This document shows, in pieces, positions 1-7,883 of a stretch of 39,665 nt of DNA. Source of the stretch: Desulfurococcales archaeon (lineage in GTDB: Archaea; Thermoproteota; Thermoprotei_A; Sulfolobales; NBVN01); NCBI GenBank assembly GCA_015521325.1, contig WAOK01000055.1:1-39665 (forward strand), written 5' to 3'. How positions within the stretch are numbered: the stretch's first letter is position 1; every line of letters begins with the position of its first letter. The notes under the pieces were generated by a model. It did not search any database, was not told where the DNA came from, and saw only the letters and a program-made list of their open reading frames with translations. Made by a program: the position numbers and the translations under genes.

Positions 1-504
1 GTCGACTTCTCTCAGAACAGGGAGGCGGCGGAGGCACTCGCGTCTATGCTCGGTACAGAGTTCGTCGTTGTTGATGCCCCTGTTAGGGCACTGCTCTCAT
101 CGAGGGGGTTCCCCACTCATGAGAGGAGGTGGTGCACTGAGGTCAAGACAGCTGCGCTTGAGACCGCAATTAAGAAGGTTGGGGCGTCTCTGGTGCTGCT
201 CGGGGACAGGGACGCTGAGTCTAGGGGTAGGGTCATGAAGCCGTTTGTTGAGCGTGTGTCAGGTGCTGTGAGGGCTTACCCGATAAGGTTGTGGAGCACG
301 GGCATGACCCAGCTCTACGCGCGTTCAAGGGGTCTCCTGGTGAGCCCGCTCTACGAGTCGGGCTTTTACAGGGTCGGGTGCTACATATGTCCCTCGCTGA
401 GGTCTTGGGAGCTCTGGCTCCTCATGAACGACGGGGCCGTGAGGGAGGGCACCGATGAGTCTGTGCTGAGGGAGTTCCTCAGGCATCGTCTGGGGGGCGG
501 ATGA
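1..504 (+). CDS. PAPS reductase-family protein (5' truncated by window)
   Basis: The reading frame is open from base 1, so the N-terminus and the nucleotide-binding P-loop lie outside the window. The visible 167 residues carry the C-terminal part of the phosphoadenosine phosphosulfate reductase / adenine nucleotide alpha-hydrolase fold: an RRWCTEVK stretch, a LVLLGDRDAESR segment typical of the motif after the PP-loop, and a late GCYICPS element with a CxxC pair. Such archaeal proteins are often annotated as PAPS reductases, but the family includes many PP-loop enzymes that act on other sulfur or nucleotide substrates, so the exact reaction is not assigned. The 3' end overlaps the convergent ASCH gene by 26 bases. 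Confidence 0.8.
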   Translation, partial: VDFSQNREAAEALASMLGTEFVVVDAPVRALLSSRGFPTHERRWCTEVKTAALETAIKKVGASLVLLGDRDAESRGRVMKPFVERVSGAVRAYPIRLWSTGMTQLYARSRGLLVSPLYESGFYRVGCYICPSLRSWELWLLMNDGAVREGTDESVLREFLRHRLGGG

Positions 505-1096
505 CGCCCTTCTTCACGAGAAGCGAGAGCGCCCTCCTAAGGACACGCCTAATCACGCGCCTATTAGTGGGCGAGCCAGCCGTCTCTAGGGCTACCTGCC
601 TTATTGATTTCCCCCTCGCCAACCTATCTAGGAGGGACCTCTCCTCAGCGGTCAGCTCGTCCCTCAAGTACCTGAGGGCCAACCTAGCTATGTCCTGCGG
701 CTTCAGGCCATAGTAGGGATCCTCGGACACGAGTTCGTCGAATCGCTGGGTGACCTCTAGCTCTATTATGGTGACTAGATCATCGTCGCTTATGTCCCCG
801 TAGACCCTCTTGAGCTCCCTAAGGAGTTCCTCCCTCGACATGAAGCCGTCTAGCCTGGCTTCCTTATCACTTAACTCCCTCACCTTCTTGTAGTAAACCC
901 TCACGATCTTCGCCTTAGCTATCGGTCTTCCCCAGCTGTGTATGATGACCTCATCGTACCTCGGCACCACCTTACCCAGCCTTATCGTAGCCCTCTTCTC
1001 CCCTCTAAGCAGTAGCCTGGCGTACTCTCCCCTCACCATCAGGTGCCTGCGGAGGTAAACAGTTCGCTTGCTCCCCAATCCCTCGCCCCTCTGCAC
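479..1096 (-). CDS. ASCH (PUA-like) domain protein with C-terminal helical domain
   Basis: About 205 residues from a GTG start. The first ~110 residues fit the ASCH fold, a PUA-related beta-barrel thought to bind RNA: HLMVRGEYARLLLRGEK followed by ATIRLGK is the characteristic opening, then VIIHSWGRPIAKAKI and an ELEV strand. Residues ~130-205 are helical and basic (AEERSLLDRLARGKSIRQVA, then RRVIRRVLRR) and resemble a helix-turn-helix. An alternative start is the internal ATG at HLMVRGE. RNA binding is inferred from the family; the target is unknown. The gene faces the CorA gene across a very short shared promoter region. Confidence 0.75.
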   Translation of the reverse strand: MQRGEGLGSKRTVYLRRHLMVRGEYARLLLRGEKRATIRLGKVVPRYDEVIIHSWGRPIAKAKIVRVYYKKVRELSDKEARLDGFMSREELLRELKRVYGDISDDDLVTIIELEVTQRFDELVSEDPYYGLKPQDIARLALRYLRDELTAEERSLLDRLARGKSIRQVALETAGSPTNRRVIRRVLRRALSLLVKKGVIRPPDDA

Positions 1097-1112
1097 TTAT
1101 CATCTGGCAAGC

Positions 1113-1125
1113 CCGATTTAATCGG
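1113..1125. promoter_or_regulatory. Inverted repeat overlapping TATA-like boxes of divergent ASCH and corA
   Basis: CCGAT-TTA-ATCGG is a 5-bp inverted repeat with a 3-base centre. It contains TTTAAT on the plus strand and TTAAAT on the minus strand, about 15-20 bases from the corA TTG and about 20-27 bases from the ASCH GTG. This geometry suggests one AT-rich element serving both genes, or an operator on it. Seen directly as sequence; the function is inferred. Confidence 0.4.
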
Positions 1126-1135
1126 TGCCTCCTTA

Positions 1136-1960
1136 TTGCGTGATGATGAAGGTACCGCGTGCTATGAGTTCAGGCCCGAGTCGGGTGGCATTGGTTGTCT
1201 CTGGAAACACGTCCCCTCACTCCCGGAGGACGTGGGTAAGGTCAGGGGTGCCAGGGCAGAGGCTAGTGGCGACGTCCTGAGGGTGTTCTTCAGGGTATTC
1301 TCCGGGGGTAGGCTGAGGAGGTTCGTGGCAGAGATCGATAGGGCAGCGGGCACCCTCGTCACGTACGGCGAGAGGGTTGAGGAGGTCGTTCAGCAGGTTC
1401 TCGAGGAGGCGAGGAGGGTGAGGCCTTCCTCCCTTAAGGAGTTCGTGGCCGTCTTCGTGAACGGTATCCAATCCGTTTACCATGATGAGCTGGCAGAGAT
1501 AGATGCCTTGGTAGAGAACACCGTGCCGAAGCTCATGAAGGGTGAGAAGGGAAGGGACGACTTCACGAAGATATACCACAGGCTGAGGAACCTCCACAGG
1601 GCGGTCCACGACCTCATATTCTTCGCTGTGAGGGCCGAGGGCTTCCTCGGCCTTGGCACGGTGCTCTCGAGCGGCCCGACGTACTTCGAGGGGATGGTCT
1701 CGACCACCCTCGACAGGTTCATGGATCTGTTCATGCTGTACTACACCGTCGTTGGCGAGAAGACTAACAGGGTTGTCACGAGGCTCACCGTTATCTCCTC
1801 AATATTCCTGCCCCTCACCCTCATAGCGAGCATATACGGGATGAACTTCCGCTACATGCCGGAGCTATACGTCCCGTGGGCATACCCAGTAGTCCTGACA
1901 GGAATGCTTGCAATAGCCGCCGCGCAAATAATTTACTTCCGGAGAAAAGGGTGGCTTTGA
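1136..1960 (+). CDS. corA: CorA-family divalent cation transporter
   Basis: Membrane transporter for Mg2+ or related divalent ions, normally a homopentamer. The large N-terminal cytoplasmic domain ends in a long helix (VHDLIFFAVRAEGF onward). The C-terminus has the two CorA transmembrane helices, separated by the signature loop SIYGMNF, with a final basic tail (YFRRKGWL). From TTG 1136 it has 274 residues. I chose this start because it lies just after the TTTAAT box and clear of the ASCH gene; an in-frame upstream start at 1043 would run through that gene and the shared promoter. Length and topology are normal for archaeal CorA. Ion specificity cannot be read from sequence. Confidence 0.88.
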   Translation: MRDDEGTACYEFRPESGGIGCLWKHVPSLPEDVGKVRGARAEASGDVLRVFFRVFSGGRLRRFVAEIDRAAGTLVTYGERVEEVVQQVLEEARRVRPSSLKEFVAVFVNGIQSVYHDELAEIDALVENTVPKLMKGEKGRDDFTKIYHRLRNLHRAVHDLIFFAVRAEGFLGLGTVLSSGPTYFEGMVSTTLDRFMDLFMLYYTVVGEKTNRVVTRLTVISSIFLPLTLIASIYGMNFRYMPELYVPWAYPVVLTGMLAIAAAQIIYFRRKGWL

Positions 1961-2018
1961 CGATGATGTTAATTGCACGGACTGATCAGTGATGAGCCTC
2001 CACCGGTTCTGACAAAAG
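1955..2018 (+). ncRNA. Candidate C/D box guide sRNA between corA and nfeD
   Basis: Reading forward: box C-like ATGATGT (1963-1969), 12-nt guide TAATTGCACGGA (1970-1981), box D' CTGA (1982-1985), 3-nt spacer, box C' GTGATGA (1989-1995), 13-nt guide (1996-2008), box D CTGA (2009-2012). Spacing matches archaeal dual-guide C/D sRNAs. CTTTG (1955-1959) can pair weakly with CAAAAG (2013-2018). A TATA-like AATAATTTA at 1927-1935 sits about 28 bases upstream. The box C has T instead of A at its last base. I could not recognise targets: D' would read TCCGTGCAATTA and D would read AACCGGTGGAGG. It lies over the region that a longer NfeD start would translate. Confidence 0.6.
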
Positions 2019-2056
2019 AATTAACGGCCGATGAAGAGAGTAGGCGGGGCGCATCA

Positions 2057-3298
2057 TTGAGAGCGATAATTGTCCTTATCATCGTTCTTGCCGTTCTGTC
2101 TGCTGCGGCCATCACCAAGTCAGCTGAATACGGAGGAGGCGCCGTCGTCGTAGTTATTGATGGCCCAATAGATGCTGGCGCCGAACACCTCGTGTCGAGG
2201 GGTGTTGAGGAGGCATCCGCTCGTGGGTGGGCCCTTATTCTAGAGATAAACACGTACGGTGGCTACCTCGTGTCCGCTGACAGGATCGTTGAGACGCTTA
2301 AGTCGTCAGGGCTTGAGTGCGCTGGATGGATCCCGCCTGGTGGTAAGGCGGTCTCCGCCGGGGCCCTCATCGCCTTAGGGTGCGGGAGAATATTCATGGG
2401 TGAGGGCTCCGTCATAGGCGCTGCCGAGCCCAGGCCTGCCGATGAGAAGGTAGTGAGGTATGTCGAGTCAAGGTTCGCCTCACTCGCTGAGGAAGCGTTC
2501 GGAGGGAATAAGGAGCTCGTGCAGATAGCGAGGTCGTTCGTGACAGAGAATAAGGTCCTAACATATGATGAGGCCGTTAGTGTGGGTTTCGCTGAGCCAG
2601 CTGAGACCCTACAGCAGGTACTCACCCAGATAGGGGTGAGTGACTACGTTACCTTGAGGCGGGGCGTCATCGAGGACATCCTCTCCGTAATCACCACGCC
2701 CGCTGTGAGCGCCTTAATGATTAACCTCGGGTTCTTCATGATACTGGCGGAGGTATTCCAGACAGGGTTTCAAGGCTATGCCGTCGTCGGTTTCGTCCTC
2801 CTTATCCTGGGCCTCTATGGCATGTACGTGATCCCTGCACCCCTCGCCATAATAGCGCTACTGGCCGCCGGGGCAGCCCTCCTCGCTGCCGAGGTCTTCA
2901 CCCCGGGATTCGGTGTGTTCGGGGTGTCTGGAGCCGTGCTCACCGCCGTAGCTGTTGGGTGGGCGCTCGCGAGCCAGCCACCTGAGACCAGATCGGGGGC
3001 CCAGGTAGCCCTGCTTGTCGGGCTCTCGATGCTCGGGGCCTTCATGGGCTACATCGTCTATGAGGCGGGCAAGATAAGGAGGCTTAAGAGGCTCACGACG
3101 AGCGAGGCCCTTATAGGTAAGAGAGGTGTGGCGAAGACCCCGCTAAGTAGGTCGAGAGCGGGGGTGGTGCACGTTGCTAAGGAGGACTGGACCGCCTACT
3201 CGGTTGAGGAGGATATAGGGCCTGGAGAGGAGGTGGAGGTCGTTCGGGTCGACGGACTCATTCTCTACGTTAGGAGGGCTAGGGAGCCCAAATCTTAA
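2057..3298 (+). CDS. nfeD: NfeD-family membrane-bound serine protease (ClpP-like)
   Basis: 413 residues from TTG 2057, opening with a hydrophobic signal/anchor (LRAIIVLIIVLAVLSAAA). An extracytoplasmic ClpP-like domain follows: strand GGAVVVVIDGPIDAG, INTYGGYL, catalytic serine in KAVSAGALIAL (about residue 100) and lysine in ADEKVVRY (about residue 131). Both align with Ser97/Lys138 of the Pyrococcus protease PH1510. Several membrane helices (residues ~230-330) and a C-terminal OB-like NfeD domain (EEVEVVRVDGLILYV) complete it. The start was chosen because the upstream TTG 1973 would translate through the C/D sRNA candidate and place about 28 hydrophilic residues before the anchor. It sits directly before the slipin gene, its classical partner. 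Confidence 0.88.
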   Translation: MRAIIVLIIVLAVLSAAAITKSAEYGGGAVVVVIDGPIDAGAEHLVSRGVEEASARGWALILEINTYGGYLVSADRIVETLKSSGLECAGWIPPGGKAVSAGALIALGCGRIFMGEGSVIGAAEPRPADEKVVRYVESRFASLAEEAFGGNKELVQIARSFVTENKVLTYDEAVSVGFAEPAETLQQVLTQIGVSDYVTLRRGVIEDILSVITTPAVSALMINLGFFMILAEVFQTGFQGYAVVGFVLLILGLYGMYVIPAPLAIIALLAAGAALLAAEVFTPGFGVFGVSGAVLTAVAVGWALASQPPETRSGAQVALLVGLSMLGAFMGYIVYEAGKIRRLKRLTTSEALIGKRGVAKTPLSRSRAGVVHVAKEDWTAYSVEEDIGPGEEVEVVRVDGLILYVRRAREPKS

Positions 3299-3323
3299 GC
3301 CTCTGCAAGGCCTTACTTAAAGG

Positions 3324-4190
3324 GTGGTTGCTTCGGTAGACCCTGTCTCAGCGACCATACTAGCTATCTTCGTGCTATTCATAGCGGCTTTGGTGGCGAC
3401 ACACATCAAGATAGTGCCCGAGTACAAGAGGCTCGTCATCTTCAGGCTCGGCCGAATGATAGGTGTTAAGGGCCCGGGCATAGTCTTCCTAGTTCCCCTC
3501 ATCGACAGGGGGGTCTATGTTGACCTGAGGGAGGCCGTCATTGACGTCCCGCCGCAGACGTGCATCACGAAGGACAACGCCCCCGTCGAGATCGACCTCC
3601 TCATCTACCTCAAGGTATTCGACCCGGCCCTCGCGGTGACCTCAGTGCAGAACTACGTCACCGCCTCCGTCGGCATAGCGGTGACGACCTTGAGGGCGAT
3701 AGTCGGTGACCTGGTGCTTGATGAGGTGCTGGCGAAGAGGGAGTACATAAACAACACACTGAGGGCGAAGCTCGACGAGGTGACGGACAGGTGGGGTATT
3801 AAGGTCACGTCGGTGGAGATAAAGGAGATCAAGCCACCGGCCGACGTGCAGGAGGCGATGATCAAGCAGATGGCGGCGGAGAGGAATAAGAGGGCCATGA
3901 TCCTCGAGGCGGAGGGCAAGAAGCAGGCGGCGATACTGGAGGCGGAGGGATACATGGAGTCCAGGATAAAGAGGGCTGAGGGAGACAGGAAAGCAGCCAT
4001 CCTTGAGGCCGAGGGCCGGGCGAAGGCGCTCGAGCTGATCAATGAGGCCGCTATGAGGCTCTCGCCGAACGCCATGACGCTCCAGTACTTCGAGGTGCTT
4101 AAGGAGATAGCGTCATCCCCGTCAACGAAGATACTGCTCCCAATGGAGGTCACTAAGGCATTAGAGGCGATCGAGAAGATCCTTAGGTGA
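3324..4190 (+). CDS. Slipin / stomatin-like SPFH (band 7) protein
   Basis: 288-residue membrane-associated scaffold protein. There is one N-terminal membrane helix (ILAIFVLFIAALVA), then the SPFH domain (VPEYKRLVIFRLGRM ... PPQTCITKDN), then a coiled coil built from three copies of ILEAEG plus IKRAEG (residues ~190-240), and the hydrophobic C-terminal segment STKILLPMEV. In Pyrococcus the matching C-terminal hydrophobic segment of slipin PH1511 is the cleavage site of the NfeD-type protease PH1510. The protease gene lies 25 bases upstream here, so the pair probably works together in membrane quality control. GTG start; no separate promoter is obvious. Confidence 0.9.
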   Translation: MVASVDPVSATILAIFVLFIAALVATHIKIVPEYKRLVIFRLGRMIGVKGPGIVFLVPLIDRGVYVDLREAVIDVPPQTCITKDNAPVEIDLLIYLKVFDPALAVTSVQNYVTASVGIAVTTLRAIVGDLVLDEVLAKREYINNTLRAKLDEVTDRWGIKVTSVEIKEIKPPADVQEAMIKQMAAERNKRAMILEAEGKKQAAILEAEGYMESRIKRAEGDRKAAILEAEGRAKALELINEAAMRLSPNAMTLQYFEVLKEIASSPSTKILLPMEVTKALEAIEKILR

Positions 4191-4196
4191 TGCGTC

Positions 4197-4925
4197 ATGA
4201 CGCCAGATGAGGGCGTGAGGAGAGCTAGGCTCGCTGCTGTGAGGAGGGCCATAGAGATAGTTAGGGAGGAGAGCCCCGAAGTAATAGGTGTGGGCACGGG
4301 CTCCACGACAGCGCTCTTCATCGAGGAGGCCCACAGAGCCGGGGTGCTGAGGGGAAAGACGCTCGTGCCCTCATCAATAGACACGATGTTACGCCTCGCG
4401 GGCCTCGGGTACGCCGTCGCCGACCCCGGAAGCGTTGAGTACGTCGACGTATACGTGGACTCAGCTGACCTAGTGGATAAGTCAGGCACCGTAATCGTGA
4501 AGGGGGGCGGTGGGGCCCTCACGACCGAAAAAATAGTGATGAGCTCGTCTAGGAAGGCAATCATCGTGGTCGATCACAGAAAAGTTATTGACGAGGTCGG
4601 TGCCGGTGTGGCTGTGCCCGTCGATGTGCTTCCGAAGGCACTGCGCTTCGTGCTTAGGAGGCTGAGGGAGCTTGGTTTCGATGCCTCCCCTAGGCAGGCA
4701 GAGAGGAAGAAGGGACCTGTTGTGAGTGACGTTGGCGGCGTCCTGGTTGATGCAGTGATCGGTGAGGGCATGACACCCGAGGAAGCTGCCTACGCCATAT
4801 CCTCTGTGCCCGGAGTAATTGAGCACGGTCTCTTCATCAGGATGGCTGACACAGTCCTCGTGAGCAGGGCCGATGGATCGGTTACGGAATTACCTGGCAT
4901 GCGTGTGTGTTCGGGAAGGCATTAG
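4197..4925 (+). CDS. rpiA: Ribose-5-phosphate isomerase A
   Basis: Interconverts ribose 5-phosphate and ribulose 5-phosphate, supplying ribose for nucleotides. 242 residues with the expected order of motifs: VIGVGTGSTTALFIE (phosphate-binding loop), YVDSADLV (acidic active-site motif), VKGGGGALTTEKIV (catalytic Glu/Lys region), and the C-terminal IEHGLFIRMADTVLVS strand. The ATG lies 7 bases after the slipin stop, so it is probably co-transcribed with it. The 3' end overlaps the convergent thioredoxin reductase gene by 4 bases. Confidence 0.95.
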   Translation: MTPDEGVRRARLAAVRRAIEIVREESPEVIGVGTGSTTALFIEEAHRAGVLRGKTLVPSSIDTMLRLAGLGYAVADPGSVEYVDVYVDSADLVDKSGTVIVKGGGGALTTEKIVMSSSRKAIIVVDHRKVIDEVGAGVAVPVDVLPKALRFVLRRLRELGFDASPRQAERKKGPVVSDVGGVLVDAVIGEGMTPEEAAYAISSVPGVIEHGLFIRMADTVLVSRADGSVTELPGMRVCSGRH

Positions 4926-5956
4926 TCGAAGGTGGGGGTCTCTACCTCACCGCTCTTTTTCCTCATTATGTATTCGTATGCTGAGAGGGCCGCTATCGCG
5001 CCCTCAGCGGCTGCTGTGACCACCTGATCGAACTTCTTCTTGCACGGCCCAGCAGCGCAGTCCCCGGCGGCGTAGATACCTTCGATGCTGGTCCTCATCT
5101 CCTTATCTACTAAGGCGTGGCCCTTCTCGTCGATCTCGATCCCTATTTTCTGGAAGAACTCCCTCGGGGGCTCCGACCCTATCTCTATGACCACGCCATC
5201 GAGTTCGATCATCTTCTCCTCTCCGGTCTTGACGTTCCTCACCCTCACCCACTCAACCTTCTCCTCACCACCTATCTCCGCGACAACGTGATTCAGCACC
5301 AGCTCGATCTTCGGGTCCTGCGTCACGAGCTTGACGTACACCGGGAACGCCCTGAACTTATCCCTCCTGTGTATTAGGTAGACCTTGTTGGCGTAGGATG
5401 AGAGGAGCACCGCCGCTTGGAGGGCGGAGTTACCTCCCCCTACGACAGCCACCACCTTCCCCCTGAACATTGGTGCGTCACAGGGAGCGCAGTACGTGAC
5501 TCCCCTGCCGCTCAGCCTGTCCTCCCCAGGGACCCCCAGTTTCCTCCTCTTGCTCCCTACCGCGAGTATAACCGCCTGTGCAACGAACTCCTTCCCCTTC
5601 TTAGTTATCACCTTGAATGCGCCGCCCCCGTTTCTCCTGATGTCGACGACGGTGTCCCTCAGTATAGGTACTTTGTACTTGACCACATGGCTCTCGAATT
5701 TCTTGGCGAGATCCGGGCCTTGAATCGAGGGTATACCCGGGTAGTCATCTACTTCACCGGCGTCATTGAGGGTGCCGCCGACGTCGTCGGCTATGACAAG
5801 CGTTTTGAGCATGAACCTAGCGGAATAGAGGGCTGCAGTCAGCCCTGCCGGGCCAGCACCCACTATCACCACATCATACTCCCTGTCCAGCTTCATGGGT
5901 TTGAGAAGCCTGAATTTCAGACTCACGTCCGTCACCTGCTCTACATGGTCAACCAT
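4922..5956 (-). CDS. trxB: Thioredoxin reductase-like flavoprotein
   Basis: 344-residue FAD/NAD(P)H disulfide oxidoreductase. FAD-binding GAGPAGLTAALYSARF begins near residue 33; the redox pair is C156-A-P-C159; the second dinucleotide motif is VVGGGNSALQ near 172; HRRDKFRA suggests NADPH preference; IYAAGDCAAGP near the C-terminus binds FAD. The length is slightly above the family norm because of about 20 extra N-terminal residues; an internal ATG at MKLDREYD is an alternative start. A TTAAAG box about 20 bases upstream on the minus strand fits a near-leaderless transcript from the ATG at 5956. It probably reduces thioredoxin or protein disulfide oxidoreductase in the cytosol. Confidence 0.92.
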   Translation of the reverse strand: MVDHVEQVTDVSLKFRLLKPMKLDREYDVVIVGAGPAGLTAALYSARFMLKTLVIADDVGGTLNDAGEVDDYPGIPSIQGPDLAKKFESHVVKYKVPILRDTVVDIRRNGGGAFKVITKKGKEFVAQAVILAVGSKRRKLGVPGEDRLSGRGVTYCAPCDAPMFRGKVVAVVGGGNSALQAAVLLSSYANKVYLIHRRDKFRAFPVYVKLVTQDPKIELVLNHVVAEIGGEEKVEWVRVRNVKTGEEKMIELDGVVIEIGSEPPREFFQKIGIEIDEKGHALVDKEMRTSIEGIYAAGDCAAGPCKKKFDQVVTAAAEGAIAALSAYEYIMRKKSGEVETPTFD

Positions 5957-6008
5957 AACACATAAAGGTTTCCTTTAACGGCGTTAACTGAGTAAACAGA
6001 AATAATTC

Positions 6009-6710
6009 ATGACCGCAACCCCTAAGCATGGGTCGAGAGGCATGGGGGTCATTGAAATAGCGCCGACCATACGAAAGCTGGGCATAGCTGCCTCGCTGAT
6101 CAGATGCTCTTGGAAAGCGTGCACCGAGAACGGAAAAGACGTGTTGAGGGAGGCGGCAGAGACCGTTAAAGGGGCCCTCACCTTGGCTGAGCTGAGAAAT
6201 CACAGGAACGTGAGGGCGTACAGGAACATTATGTGGAGGCTAGGGATAGACCCGACGAAGGTCAGGCCCTCGAGCGAGGCCCTTGCCAGGAGAGTCCTCC
6301 GAGGGAAGGGTGTTAGATCGATAGTCCCCGCCGTCGACGCGTGTAATGCCGCCTCTATGACCACCCTCGTGGTCATCAGCGTGTTTGACGCTTCGAGGGT
6401 CAGGCCGCCACTGACGCTGAGGTTTGCTAGGAAAGGCGAGGTTTTTCGGGATTTCTCCGGGAGGGAGAGGGTGCTAGGTGGCAGGGAGATCGTTCTTACT
6501 GACTCTGAAGGCAAGATCCTTCACTTATACCCCTACAGGGACTCGGCCTCAGCAGCGGTTAATGAATATACTCATGAGGTGATCGCAGTCGCTTATGGGG
6601 CTCCAGGCATGGATCTTGGGTCGTTACTTAAGGCGCTGACCTCGTTTAAGGAGTACCTGACGAGGTTATGTGATGCCGTGTCTTGCTCGGAGGTCGAGGT
6701 GTTTAGGTAA
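6009..6710 (+). CDS. B3/B4 tRNA-binding-domain protein
   Basis: 233-residue stand-alone B3/B4 domain, related to the B3/B4 module of the phenylalanyl-tRNA synthetase beta subunit. Supporting stretches are AYRNIMWRLGIDPTKVRPSSEALARRVL, then IVPAVDACNAASM and HLYPYRDS. Archaeal and bacterial free-standing versions have been suggested to act on tRNA or in editing, but the role is unproven. An in-frame ATG at 6042 (starting MGVIEIAP) may be the real start. It is divergent from the thioredoxin reductase gene; AATAATT at 6000-6006 is the only TATA-like element nearby and would suit the 6042 start. Confidence 0.8.
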   Translation: MTATPKHGSRGMGVIEIAPTIRKLGIAASLIRCSWKACTENGKDVLREAAETVKGALTLAELRNHRNVRAYRNIMWRLGIDPTKVRPSSEALARRVLRGKGVRSIVPAVDACNAASMTTLVVISVFDASRVRPPLTLRFARKGEVFRDFSGRERVLGGREIVLTDSEGKILHLYPYRDSASAAVNEYTHEVIAVAYGAPGMDLGSLLKALTSFKEYLTRLCDAVSCSEVEVFR

Positions 6711-6767
6711 GTAATGATTTGAGAAACGGCTTTAGCCTCATCCGCCCCTGTGAGAGGGTAGCTGGTC

Positions 6768-7862
6768 TTGATTAAGATAAGCTCACCCAGCATAGGAGAC
6801 GAGGAGGTTAAGGCCGTTACCGAGGTTCTAAGGAGCGGTTACCTAGCGTACGGCCCGGTGGCGAAGGAATTCGAGAGAGAGTTCGCTAAATACATCGGGG
6901 TCAAGCACGCCCTGGCCGTGGTTAACGGAACCATAGCCATATATGCCGCCCTAAAAGCCCTCGGCATCGGACCCGGTGATGAAGTGGTTGTGCCGGACTT
7001 CACCTTCTTCGCCACCGCCTCAATGGTTGTGGCTACAGGAGCTAGGCCCGTGTTCGCGGACATCGAGCTCACCACCTACGGGATGGATCCCTCATCCTTA
7101 GAGAAGGTAATCAGCGAGAGGACGAAGGCCGTCATTGTTGTGCACTTGTACGGGCACCCCGCCCGGTTCGACGAGCTCGCGGGCATAGCCAGGGAGGCAG
7201 GCGCGTACGTGATAGAGGACTGCGCGCAGGCGCATGGGGCTGAGTACCACGGGAAGAAAGTAGGGTCACTTGGAGACGTCTCGGCCTTCAGCTTCTACGC
7301 GACGAAGAACATGACCATGGGCGAGGGAGGAGCCGTGCTCACAGACAACGACGAGGTTGCTGAGAGGGTGGAACTCCTTAGGAACCACGGGCAGGTAGGG
7401 AGGTACAACCACGTAACGATAGGGTGGAACTTTAGGATAACGAACATACAAGCGGCGATAGGTCTCGCGCAGCTGAGGAAGCTCGACAGGATGAATGACA
7501 GGAGGAGGGAGATAGCGAGGAGGTACGATGAGGAGCTCTCCCTAATCGATGCTCTGCGCACGCCCTCAGAGGCTCCTTGGGCAAGGCATGTCTACCACCT
7601 CTACACCGTGTGGGTGGAGAGGGAGGAGGACAGGGACAAGCTAGCCGAGTACCTTAGGAGCAAGGGGATACAGGCCGCTGTCCATTACCCGAAGCCACTC
7701 CACCTACAGCAGGCACTCGCCGAGTACTCCAGGCCAGGGTGCTGTCCTGTCGCCGAGGCCGCATCGAGGCACGTGCTGTCGCTACCGATGCACCCGCTCC
7801 TAACCGATGAGGAGGTAGAGGCCGTGATCAGGGCGGTTAAGGAATTTTTCTCCAAAAAGTGA
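6768..7862 (+). CDS. DegT/DnrJ/EryC1-family PLP aminotransferase
   Basis: 364-residue sugar aminotransferase type. It opens with SSPSIGDEEVKAV and LRSGYLAYGP, has NGTIAIYAALKALGIGPGDEVVVPDFTF, the aspartate motif VIEDCAQAHGA, and the PLP lysine K180 in FYATKNMTMGEGG, followed by the RNHGQVGRYNHVTIGWNFR segment typical of the family. These enzymes usually aminate keto sugars attached to nucleotides for glycan building; the substrate cannot be told here, and no sugar-nucleotide genes adjoin it except a distant epimerase at 38678. TTG start. A short palindrome GGCTTTAGCC (6728-6737) lies upstream. Confidence 0.93.
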   Translation: MIKISSPSIGDEEVKAVTEVLRSGYLAYGPVAKEFEREFAKYIGVKHALAVVNGTIAIYAALKALGIGPGDEVVVPDFTFFATASMVVATGARPVFADIELTTYGMDPSSLEKVISERTKAVIVVHLYGHPARFDELAGIAREAGAYVIEDCAQAHGAEYHGKKVGSLGDVSAFSFYATKNMTMGEGGAVLTDNDEVAERVELLRNHGQVGRYNHVTIGWNFRITNIQAAIGLAQLRKLDRMNDRRREIARRYDEELSLIDALRTPSEAPWARHVYHLYTVWVEREEDRDKLAEYLRSKGIQAAVHYPKPLHLQQALAEYSRPGCCPVAEAASRHVLSLPMHPLLTDEEVEAVIRAVKEFFSKK

Positions 7863-7883
7863 TCCCTTATCAGGTGCGTTATT

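Noticed and set aside
2564-2607. ATGATGA followed by two CTGA boxes inside nfeD
   Set aside because: The guide interval is 20 bases and there is no C' box; it lies in well-conserved coding sequence.
3653-4564. 303-codon antisense frame across the slipin and rpiA genes
   Set aside because: Ser/Ala/Thr-rich shadow translation opposite two clearly identified genes.
5417-5965. 182-codon antisense frame opposite thioredoxin reductase
   Set aside because: Opposite the conserved FAD and redox motifs and without domain similarity.
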